A DNA stretch of 64,000 nt from Teredinibacter turnerae T7901. Lineage in GTDB: Bacteria > Pseudomonadota > Gammaproteobacteria > Pseudomonadales > Cellvibrionaceae. The first letter of the stretch is position 1, and the number at the start of each line of letters is the position of its first letter. Of this stretch, positions 18,455 to 26,058 are shown one piece after another. The notes below the pieces were generated by a model, which had not been told where the DNA came from, did not search any database, and was given only the letters and a program-made list of their open reading frames with translations. Location of the stretch: positions 3,283,125 through 3,347,124 of the forward strand of contig NC_012997.1 of the NCBI RefSeq assembly GCF_000023025.1, given 5' to 3'. Position numbers and translations under genes: made by a program.

Positions 18455-19762
18455 TTAAAATTTTTCCTGGACGGACAGAGAAATACCCGCTGCGCGGGGC
18501 ACCGAGTCTCCATCGACATCAGTCGACTCCAAACCGTAGTTAAGATCCAGCGTCAAAACGCCGGCAAACGTAAAGCCCAGACTGGCAAGAGAAAGCTTGG
18601 AACCCGCGAGATTTTCGCGGTAACCCACGCGCACAGAAGGCACAAGATAACGGCCGCTTTCGTAAGCCAATGCCACCGAGTACCACTGATTTTCCCGCCC
18701 GATGACATCATCGTAGCTAGCAGTCTCTAGCTCACCACTCAGGAACAGGCTACTGCCCAGACGATACATACCGTCGAGCGTAAGCAATGCGTGGCGGGTG
18801 TAGGTTTCCTGGCTGACGATCTCGCCCGCTTCCTGCACGAAATAGGTCGCGGTGTCGCAATTACTGCGCGAAATAGACGATTCTTCGTAATCACTGCAGT
18901 TGACACCTACGGCACCATAATCGAACGATGGCTCGTTAATATCCGAGAGGGTCGCTCCCAGCCGAAAGCTTTCCGCAACCAGGCTCACGCCGAGATCAAG
19001 GCTCATATTGGTGGAGGATTTCAGATTTTCATCGTATGCATCCTCAACCACATCCTCGATACTCTCGCCATTCATTTGCTGAAGCGCAATCACCTGTTTG
19101 CTCAATTCCATTTGGATAATATTCAGCTTAGCGCCAGCATAAACATCCATACCGTCCAACAAGTTATAAAAGGCTCGGCTGCCGCCGAATGCGAGCTTTG
19201 TTTCGAGACCGCTTTTTACATAGGCAGAGGTATTGGTTGAAAATTTGTTATTTTGATCATCAAATCGCAGAGTATCGTCCAGTACACGCATACCAACAGA
19301 ACCGTTGAAACTCAGTTCAGCGGAGAACACCATGTCGAGCGGTCGCGAGCGAAAATAAAATGGGAACAAAGGCGCAGACAGGCCCACTTTCGTGGTGAGA
19401 TACCCCTCTTCACCCATGGTAACCAGCAACCCATTGAACCGATCGAGTACCTCATCGACAGAATCGTCTGTCGTCGAAGGGTCATCTAAGATATCGATCA
19501 GCTCATCAAGGTCATCGACAAAGTTGTCGACCGCGCCCACCTCGGTATACACCGACAGCGCGGGCAGAAAATTAAAACGCACATTTTCCTGCTCGCGAAT
19601 CGCAAGCCCTATGTGAGCCGGATTTGTCGCTCCCACAAATATGGAATGGTTGTTGGCAACATTACCAGTGGTGGCGTTGGAACCGAGAAAAGATCCACCG
19701 TTGCCTGCAAACGCTGGAACGGCAATGAATGAAGAGAGAAGAAGAATGGCCGATTTTTGCAC
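18455..19762 (-). CDS. TraF_2/FadL-like outer-membrane beta-barrel protein
   Basis: About 435 residues. The start is GTG 19762, because AGGAG precedes it by five bases (an upstream ATG at 19777 overlaps that site). The signal peptide ends PAFAGNGG. The body, with NATTGNVANNHSIFVGATNPAH near the mature N terminus and alternating polar/hydrophobic strands ending in a Phe (QEKF), resembles the family named for conjugal transfer TraF (TraF_2), a FadL-like barrel. The terminal aromatic residue fits BAM recognition. Despite the name, no conjugation genes are present. It is co-transcribed with the lipoprotein gene. Confidence 0.78.
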   Translation of the reverse strand: MQKSAILLLSSFIAVPAFAGNGGSFLGSNATTGNVANNHSIFVGATNPAHIGLAIREQENVRFNFLPALSVYTEVGAVDNFVDDLDELIDILDDPSTTDDSVDEVLDRFNGLLVTMGEEGYLTTKVGLSAPLFPFYFRSRPLDMVFSAELSFNGSVGMRVLDDTLRFDDQNNKFSTNTSAYVKSGLETKLAFGGSRAFYNLLDGMDVYAGAKLNIIQMELSKQVIALQQMNGESIEDVVEDAYDENLKSSTNMSLDLGVSLVAESFRLGATLSDINEPSFDYGAVGVNCSDYEESSISRSNCDTATYFVQEAGEIVSQETYTRHALLTLDGMYRLGSSLFLSGELETASYDDVIGRENQWYSVALAYESGRYLVPSVRVGYRENLAGSKLSLASLGFTFAGVLTLDLNYGLESTDVDGDSVPRAAGISLSVQEKF

Positions 19763-19884
19763 GATAACTCCTGGCATTTAATCCATCAGTGCCAAAAGTT
19801 TAGTCAACGATTTTTAATACCGCGCAATTTTTTAAGGTTTAAATTCGCTATTCGTCTATTGCTGAATAATGGGTAGACAATTTA

Positions 19885-19908
19885 GAAAAAACGGCGGCCT
19901 AAGCCGCC
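19885..19908 (-). terminator. Rho-independent terminator of the cobA-nirBD operon
   Basis: Read on the minus strand, GGCGGC and GCCGCC form a stem with a four-base loop (19893-19908), followed by a run of six T (19886-19891 as A on plus). It lies about 40 bases beyond the nirD stop. Confidence 0.88.
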
Positions 19909-19944
19909 TAACTGGTGCAAAAAATTGTTGTTTTGTGACAATTC

Positions 19945-20280
19945 TTAATTTGTCGCTAACTGAATCTTGCCACCCTCTTCTCTCACCGCGTAAGTTTTAA
20001 CTGACACTGTGTCGTCTTCTAAACACACGCCGGTAGCAAGATTAAAGTGCTGTTTATAAAGTGGCGAGGCCACCACTATCTGATCTTTCAACGACCCGAC
20101 AATCCCGCGGGACAATACGGCGGCATTGCTGAACGGATCGATGGCGTTCAGTGCATACAGTTGATCTTGCACGCGAAAAATAGCCACTTGCTCATTCTCG
20201 AGCAGCGCCCGAACGCCCAGCATGGGCTGCAGTTCAACAGCGTCGCATACAGGCACCCAATTTTTATTTGAATCGCTCAT
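19945..20280 (-). CDS. nirD: Nitrite reductase small subunit
   Basis: This 111-residue Rieske-fold small subunit of the cytoplasmic NADH-dependent nitrite reductase starts 11 bases after the nirB stop. The Cys-x-His pairs of true Rieske proteins are absent (LSRGIVGSL, PLYKQHFNL), as in E. coli NirD, so no [2Fe-2S] cluster is expected. It is the last gene of the cobA-nirB-nirD unit. Confidence 0.95.
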   Translation of the reverse strand: MSDSNKNWVPVCDAVELQPMLGVRALLENEQVAIFRVQDQLYALNAIDPFSNAAVLSRGIVGSLKDQIVVASPLYKQHFNLATGVCLEDDTVSVKTYAVREEGGKIQLATN

Positions 20281-20291
20281 TACGGTTCTCC

Positions 20292-22838
20292 TTAGGCCAT
20301 AGCCGGTTCAGTAGCATCGACAAACTTCACCATATCTTCGTCAGTCGCTGGTCGAATCTGCGCGCGCTCTTCAACAAATTTTATTGTCGTGTCCTTCTCG
20401 TCGCTGTTAACGAAGGTACGAAAGCGCTTCAGTTTTTCCGGATCTTCGATGGTGGTTTTCCACTCACACTGATAGGTGCCAACCACGTGTTGCATCTCCT
20501 GCTCCAGCTCGCCGGCAATTTGCAGCTTGTCGTCGATGACCACTGACTTGAGGTAATCGAGCCCGCCTTCCAGGTTGTCCATCCATACCGAAGTACGCTG
20601 TAAGCGGTCGGCGGTGCGCACGTAGAACATCAACAACCGATCAATATACTTAATAAGCATTTCGTCGTTCAGACCGGTAGCGAATAAATCCGCGTGGCGC
20701 GGCTTCATACCGCCATTCCCGCACACATATAAACTCCAGCCATTCTCGGTCGCAATTACACCAATATCTTTACTCTGCGCTTCGGCACATTCACGCGTAC
20801 AGCCGGAGACCGCAAATTTTAATTTGTGCGGTGAACGCAAACCTTTGTAGCGATCCTCGATACGAATGGCCATGCCCACGCTGTCGAGCATGCCGTAACG
20901 ACACCAGGTACTGCCGACGCAGGATTTAACCGTGCGTACCGATTTACCGTAGGCATGGCCGGTTTCAAAACCCGCGTCAATTAACTCTTTCCAGATCAAC
21001 GGTAACTCGTGTTGCTGTGCGCCGAACAGGTCGATGCGCTGACCGCCGGTAATTTTTGTATAAAGGTTGTAAGTTTTCGCCACCTGCCCGATAGCAATTA
21101 ATTTATCCGGGGTTATTTCACCACCGGCCACGCGCGGCACAATGGAGTAAGTGCCGTTTTTCTGCATGTTGGCCATGAAGTAATCGTTGGTATCCTGCAG
21201 CGGCGCGTGTTCGTCTTTCAGCACATAATCGTTCCAGCAGCTCGCCAGAATCGACGCAGCCGTTGGCTTGCAAATATCACAACCCAAGCCTTTTCCGTGT
21301 TTGGCGAGCAGTTCGTCAAACGATTGAATTCGCTCCACGCGTACCAGGTGGTAGAGTTCCTGACGGGTATAGGCAAAGTGCTCGCAAAGGTCGGTGTTAA
21401 CCTCAACCCCCAGCTTTTCCAGTTCGCTGTTCATCACCTGGGTGGCCAGAGCAACACAGCCGCCACAGCTGGTTCCGGCCTTGGTGGCCGATTTAATCGC
21501 GCCAATGGTGGTCGCGCCTTCCTGCACTGCGCAGCAAATCTGGCCTTTGCTCACATCGTTACAGGAGCAGATCACAGCCGCTTCCGGCAACGCATCCACA
21601 CCCATGCCTGCGGAAGCGGCGCCATCGAACGCGGGCAGAATTAACGCCTCCGGGTTTTCCGGCAGGTCCATGCCATTGACACACATTTGTTGCAGTGTGC
21701 CGTAGGCATCTACATCACCGACCAGCACCGCGCCTAGCAGGCGAGTTTTGTCTTCTGAGACGACGATGCGCTTGTAAACCTGGGCCACGCCATCCTGGTA
21801 AACATAACTGAGACAACCCGGCGTACGCCCTTGCGCGTCACCGACACTGGCCACATCCACTCCCAGCAGTTTCAGCTTGGTGCTCATATCCGCACCGGTA
21901 AACGACTCGTCACCGCCAGTGATATGAGACACCGCGACTTTGGCCATGGTGTAGCCCGGCGCAACCAAACCGTAAATTCGATTGTTCCACAGCGCGCATT
22001 CACCGATTGCATAAATATTGTTGGTGGAGGTCTGGCAGAAATTATTAATAGTGATACCACCGCGTTCACCAATATCGAGATCGAACTGTCGGGCCAACTC
22101 GTCCTGCGGGCGGATACCCGCAGAGAACAAAATCATATCGGTTTCTAAATGCGTGCCGTCGGCAAAGTTCATGCTGTAACGCAGTGCTTCACCGGCGACA
22201 ATTTCTTTGGTGTTTTTTTCTGTATGTACGTGTACACCGAGGCTTTCAATTTTCTGCCGCAACAGCTGACCGCCGCCCTCATCCAGCTGAACCGCCATCA
22301 AGCGCGGGGCAAATTCAACCACGTGCACTTCCAGGCCAAGGTTTTTCAGTGCATTTGCCGCTTCCAGTCCAAGCAGACCGCCACCGACTACGACGCCAAC
22401 TTTACTTTCGCTCGCTGACGCGGTAATGGCTTCCAGATCTTCGATGGTTCGGTAAACCAGACAGTGTGGCTGGTCTTTACCGGGAATTGGCGGTACGAAC
22501 GGAAACGAACCCGTCGCCAGCACCAGCTTGTCGTACGCTTCCTCACGGCCACTGGCCGTGATCACTTTATTTTCTGCCTTATCAATACCAACAACTTTTT
22601 CGTTTAAAACGTATTTCACGCCGTTTTCTTCGTAGTACTGACCGGAGGTCAGCATCAGATCGTCGGCGGTAGAACCTGAAAAATAGGCGCTGAGCTGCAC
22701 CCGATCGTATGCCAGCCGGGGTTCCTCGGAAAAGGTAATAACCTCGTATTGATCAGCCTGATCGTGGTTGATCAGGTTATCGATAAATTTGTGGCCGACC
22801 ATGCCATTGCCGACTACAACAACTTTTTGCTTGCTCAT
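20292..22838 (-). CDS. nirB: NADH nitrite reductase large subunit
   Basis: The 848-residue siroheme, [4Fe-4S] and FAD enzyme reduces nitrite to ammonium with NADH. The N-terminal FAD domain begins VVVGNGMVGHKF, and an NAD-binding GGGLLGLEAA lies near residue 155. The BFD-like [2Fe-2S] region has CSCNDVSKGQICCA and GTSCGGC (about 420-465). The C-terminal siroheme half carries CVGSTWCRYG and SGCTRECAE (about 640-690). It is full length. Linkage to cobA suggests assimilation or detoxification; no nitrate reductase gene is in view. Confidence 0.97.
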   Translation of the reverse strand: MSKQKVVVVGNGMVGHKFIDNLINHDQADQYEVITFSEEPRLAYDRVQLSAYFSGSTADDLMLTSGQYYEENGVKYVLNEKVVGIDKAENKVITASGREEAYDKLVLATGSFPFVPPIPGKDQPHCLVYRTIEDLEAITASASESKVGVVVGGGLLGLEAANALKNLGLEVHVVEFAPRLMAVQLDEGGGQLLRQKIESLGVHVHTEKNTKEIVAGEALRYSMNFADGTHLETDMILFSAGIRPQDELARQFDLDIGERGGITINNFCQTSTNNIYAIGECALWNNRIYGLVAPGYTMAKVAVSHITGGDESFTGADMSTKLKLLGVDVASVGDAQGRTPGCLSYVYQDGVAQVYKRIVVSEDKTRLLGAVLVGDVDAYGTLQQMCVNGMDLPENPEALILPAFDGAASAGMGVDALPEAAVICSCNDVSKGQICCAVQEGATTIGAIKSATKAGTSCGGCVALATQVMNSELEKLGVEVNTDLCEHFAYTRQELYHLVRVERIQSFDELLAKHGKGLGCDICKPTAASILASCWNDYVLKDEHAPLQDTNDYFMANMQKNGTYSIVPRVAGGEITPDKLIAIGQVAKTYNLYTKITGGQRIDLFGAQQHELPLIWKELIDAGFETGHAYGKSVRTVKSCVGSTWCRYGMLDSVGMAIRIEDRYKGLRSPHKLKFAVSGCTRECAEAQSKDIGVIATENGWSLYVCGNGGMKPRHADLFATGLNDEMLIKYIDRLLMFYVRTADRLQRTSVWMDNLEGGLDYLKSVVIDDKLQIAGELEQEMQHVVGTYQCEWKTTIEDPEKLKRFRTFVNSDEKDTTIKFVEERAQIRPATDEDMVKFVDATEPAMA

Positions 22839-23013
22839 AATTTATCCCTCGGGAAATAGCCGCGGCTTGCCGCCGCTAAAAAACAAATTGGTTTAAATTG
22901 CAATGCGAACAAGTCATCAACCTGAGACGCCCAGCGCGTGGTTCACGGATTGAAGACACGGTTTGAAGATTGAGTGCTGATCGATTGCAATCAAGAACAC
23001 GCGCCACCTGTCG

Positions 23014-23811
23014 CTAAGCGCAACTCTGGTTCAGCAGGTCCAGCGCTGGCCCTGCGCGCAGCTGACTCGCCATCTGCACCACATCACCCACCACGATAAG
23101 GGCCGGAGACTGGACCCGGTACGTCTGTACCAACGTCGGCAGCTCGTGCAGCGAACCAATAATGTCGCGCTGCTCTGGCCGACAGCCGTTTTCGATGAGA
23201 GCCACAGGGGTTTCGGGGGACAAACCATGGCTCAGTAGCTTTTCAGCGATCATGCCGCAGCGACTGACACCCATGTAGAACACCAGTGTGTGCCGTAAAC
23301 CTGCCAGCGACGCCCAGTTGAGCGTGAGTTCTGTTTCCCCGTGAGCAGTCACAAAGGTACAGCCTTGCGACAATCCGCGATGAGTCAATGGAATGCCTGC
23401 CGCAGTCGTACAACCCGACGCAGACGTCACGCCGGGCACCACTTCAGCATCAATCCCCGCCTGGACGAGGCTCAATAATTCTTCGCCGCCACGGCCAAAC
23501 ACGAATGGATCACCACCTTTAATGCGCACGATATTGAGTCCTTGACGCGCCTTTTTAACCAGCAGCGCATTCAAGTCTTGCTGAGCGATACTGTGGTTGT
23601 CTTTGACCTTACCCACATAGAACGCGGGAACCGATTTTGGGAATAACGCTCGAATTGCTTCGCTGACCAGGTTGTCGAACAGAATAAGATCGGCCTGCTG
23701 CAATACGCGCAGCGCCTTCACGGTCAGCAAATCAGGGTCGCCAGGGCCTGCGCCCACTAACCAGACTTTGCCGGTATGTAATTTTGTTTTGTTGTTGTCG
23801 TTCACGTGCAT
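23014..23811 (-). CDS. cobA: Uroporphyrinogen-III C-methyltransferase (SUMT)
   Basis: The enzyme transfers two methyl groups from S-adenosylmethionine to uroporphyrinogen III, giving precorrin-2 on the way to siroheme, the NirB cofactor. Diagnostic motifs are VGAGPGDPDLLT near the N terminus and IKGGDPFVFGRGGEE. No dehydrogenase/ferrochelatase (CysG N-terminal) domain is fused. The ATG at 23811 gives 265 residues; a GTG at 23841 would add ten. It is the first gene of the operon, 175 bp ahead of nirB. That gap contains an imperfect GC-rich hairpin (around 22861-22878) that might attenuate transcription. Confidence 0.93.
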   Translation of the reverse strand: MHVNDNNKTKLHTGKVWLVGAGPGDPDLLTVKALRVLQQADLILFDNLVSEAIRALFPKSVPAFYVGKVKDNHSIAQQDLNALLVKKARQGLNIVRIKGGDPFVFGRGGEELLSLVQAGIDAEVVPGVTSASGCTTAAGIPLTHRGLSQGCTFVTAHGETELTLNWASLAGLRHTLVFYMGVSRCGMIAEKLLSHGLSPETPVALIENGCRPEQRDIIGSLHELPTLVQTYRVQSPALIVVGDVVQMASQLRAGPALDLLNQSCA

Positions 23812-24204
23812 AGCGCTCGTTACCGTTGTTAGTTTTTGCACCAGAGACTTCGTGGGAGGGAGGAGAGCCCCGCCGATAGCCTTGCCCTAGCTGAGCAAAA
23901 TCAAAGCCACTCTCAAAACTATCGCGATAAAAAAATTTTATTATTTAAAATCAACACGTTATAAACATTCAACCACCGACAACTCATTCATGCGGTACAA
24001 GAATCACCCACATACGGCACTTTTATCGTGCATTTATGCACACAAATAAAACACACAAAATTCAAACACCAATAAAAAATATCGACACACGCATAAATAA
24101 CAACCAAATAACGCACCATTTATGATCATATGTTTGGCTCGGACGAGCTGAGAAAAATGTTAAACTTGGCCTTATTCAGTCCTAAACGCCATTTGGAGAA
24201 CAAT
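23812..24204. promoter_or_regulatory. A+T-rich divergent regulatory region with a palindrome
   Basis: This roughly 390-bp gap separates cobA-nirBD (-) from the DUF1244 gene (+). From about 23930 to 24120 it is much richer in A and T than the surrounding genes. It contains a perfect 6+6 inverted repeat with a two-base centre, GTGCATTTATGCAC (24028-24041), which could be an operator. I cannot assign it to NtrC, FNR, NsrR or another regulator. No small gene is evident. Confidence 0.5.
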
Positions 24205-24486
24205 ATGGAAACAAACAAAACGGAGATAGAAGCTGCCGTATTCCGCCGCTTGCTTGCCCATCTGGACGAGAGAAAAGATGCCCAAAATATTGATCTGATG
24301 AACCTGGCGGGTTTTTGTCGCAATTGCCTGGCTAAATGGTATTCGGCAGAAGCACAGGAACGTGGCCAGCAGATCGACTACGAGAATGCGCGTGAAATTG
24401 TGTACGGCATGCCTTACAGCGAATGGAAAGCGCGCTACCAGACACCGGCCACGCCAGAACAATTGGCTGCGTTCGAGAAAAAGTAG
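24205..24486 (+). CDS. DUF1244 family protein
   Basis: A small protein of 93 residues. ATG 24205 is preceded by GGAG at seven bases; a longer frame from 24130 lacks a site. The sequence matches the DUF1244 family, recognised by MNLAGFCRNCLAKWY, GMPYSEWKARYQ, and the acidic EIVYGMPY stretch. The CRNC pair could bind metal. Its function is not established. It is co-directional with the MOSC gene 69 bp downstream. Confidence 0.88.
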   Translation: METNKTEIEAAVFRRLLAHLDERKDAQNIDLMNLAGFCRNCLAKWYSAEAQERGQQIDYENAREIVYGMPYSEWKARYQTPATPEQLAAFEKK

Positions 24487-24555
24487 TAAGCGCCTGGAGC
24501 CAAGTAAAGGACCGCCAAAAACGTTGGCGTTGCTCATTTTAAAAGGTTGAAAACA

Positions 24556-25410
24556 ATGGAAGTGATCATTACCGCGCTATACGCCTATCCGATTAAATCC
24601 TGCGGCGGTGTAGAGGTTAAAAGTACTGAGCTGTTAAATACCGGCATGCCGGGCGATCGCGCATGGATGGTGATCGATGCCAAAGGCGTGTTTATCAGCC
24701 AGCGCAAATATCCGCGCATGGCATGCGTATATCCTTCATCGACGGCAGACGGCGTGTTCCTTGAGTTGCGTAAAGGGAGCCAGGTTGTCAGCCGCACAAC
24801 CAAACCACTGCAGGCAAAAGCGCAACCCGTAACAACCAAGGTGTGGGCAGACACAGCAGAAGCCTTACCGGCAGATGATGAAACCAATCAGTGGATAACA
24901 GAAGCCATTGGCGCAGCGGAACCCCTGCGTCTCGTGCGCTTCCAGGAGGGAACCCGCTCGCCCGGCCAGCCGGATCGCTTTGGCACCCACAGCACAATGT
25001 TTGCGGACGCCGCACCCTACCTGGTTACCAATAGCGATTCGGTAGCAGCGCTGAACGCCAAACTCGCAGAGCAAGGCTGCTCACCGGTGAACATGCGTCA
25101 TTTCCGACCTAACATTGTAGTGACAGGCGTCGACGCGTTTGCGGAGCACCATTATTCCAGCCTGCGCCACCCGGTTACCGGAGCGCGGTTAGCATTGGTG
25201 GATCGCTGTCAGCGCTGCTCGATTATTACGGTGGACCCGGTACGCGGCGAGCGGCTCGCCAATGCTGTTCCATTCAAAACACTGGCCGAACTGAACAGCA
25301 TGCCTGGCAAGCCCAAGGCTCCGGCATTTGGCGTTAACGCTATTCTGGAGGAACACTCTGTAGCTGCTGTAACGCGCATCTCGGTGGGAGAGACCTGGCT
25401 GCTGGAGTGA
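24556..25410 (+). CDS. MOSC domain protein (YcbX-like)
   Basis: The 284-residue product has an N-terminal MOSC_N beta-barrel (LYAYPIKSCGGVEV, MPGDRAWMVID) followed by a MOSC domain with the molybdenum-cofactor Cys in VDRCQRCSII at about residue 220. Family members carry or transfer molybdenum cofactor and reduce N-hydroxylated compounds. ATG 24556 has AAAAGG nine bases upstream. No ferredoxin domain is fused at the C terminus, unlike E. coli YcbX. Its stop codon directly abuts that of the globin gene on the other strand. Confidence 0.92.
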   Translation: MEVIITALYAYPIKSCGGVEVKSTELLNTGMPGDRAWMVIDAKGVFISQRKYPRMACVYPSSTADGVFLELRKGSQVVSRTTKPLQAKAQPVTTKVWADTAEALPADDETNQWITEAIGAAEPLRLVRFQEGTRSPGQPDRFGTHSTMFADAAPYLVTNSDSVAALNAKLAEQGCSPVNMRHFRPNIVVTGVDAFAEHHYSSLRHPVTGARLALVDRCQRCSIITVDPVRGERLANAVPFKTLAELNSMPGKPKAPAFGVNAILEEHSVAAVTRISVGETWLLE

Positions 25411-25854
25411 TCAGCTGCTTTTTTGAATGGCGACCCGGGCCGAGTTTTTAAGATACTCCAAGCCAGTAGACAAAATATCGCGCCAAGCAAATTCCGCGTT
25501 ATCGTCAAATTGCGGGTCCACTTCGCGCAGAGTCTGGATCAGCGCATCCATCCACTCATCGAACATTTCTGGCGTAGCACCCTTGCTGGTATGAAGGGTT
25601 GCAAGCCGCTCGAGATTTTCGCTGGCAGTACCGTTGGCCGAGTAATCCACCAGAATCAAAATGGACTCTTCGAACATATCGTAGCGGCGCTGAACATCTG
25701 TACCTTGGAACATACGTCGCACTTCGGGCTGCCGCTGTTCGAAATTGCGATAAAAACGCTCAAAAAAAGTGCTATAGCGACCGTGCAGGCACTTTTCGAA
25801 CGAGTCGTTGAATAAAGCTACCGTGTTCATATATATGGACGCCAGAAAAGTCAT
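25411..25854 (-). CDS. Single-domain bacterial globin
   Basis: The 147-residue product has the globin pattern FFERFYRNFEQRQPEVRRMF in the B-C helices and an F-helix LATLHTSKGATPEMF with the probable haem-ligating proximal His at residue 88, then W in FAWRDIL. An internal ATG at 25830 is an alternative start. There is no reductase domain, so it is not a flavohaemoglobin. Oxygen, nitric oxide or sulfide binding is possible. Closeness to nirBD, across a strand switch and two genes, makes reactive-nitrogen protection a reasonable guess but no more. Confidence 0.82.
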   Translation of the reverse strand: MTFLASIYMNTVALFNDSFEKCLHGRYSTFFERFYRNFEQRQPEVRRMFQGTDVQRRYDMFEESILILVDYSANGTASENLERLATLHTSKGATPEMFDEWMDALIQTLREVDPQFDDNAEFAWRDILSTGLEYLKNSARVAIQKSS

Positions 25855-26058
25855 TAAAATAGCGCGTTTTTAGTGCGCGCCACTGAGTTGACGAGTCGAA
25901 CCCTTAATCCTGCGCTGTGCCTCCAACTGTACCTATTACTATAGTTCAGACACAGGCCGACAAATCTCGTGGCGATTGCCAGCGCGTATAAGCTGTTGAC
26001 CGTAACTGCGTGACCACGCCCACCTAATTCATCTAACTCTAGTTGGTAGCCAAGCGAT

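Noticed and set aside
18455-19762. Conjugation element, suggested by TraF_2 similarity
   Set aside because: No relaxase, mating-pair or other transfer genes occur nearby; the family is a general FadL-like barrel.
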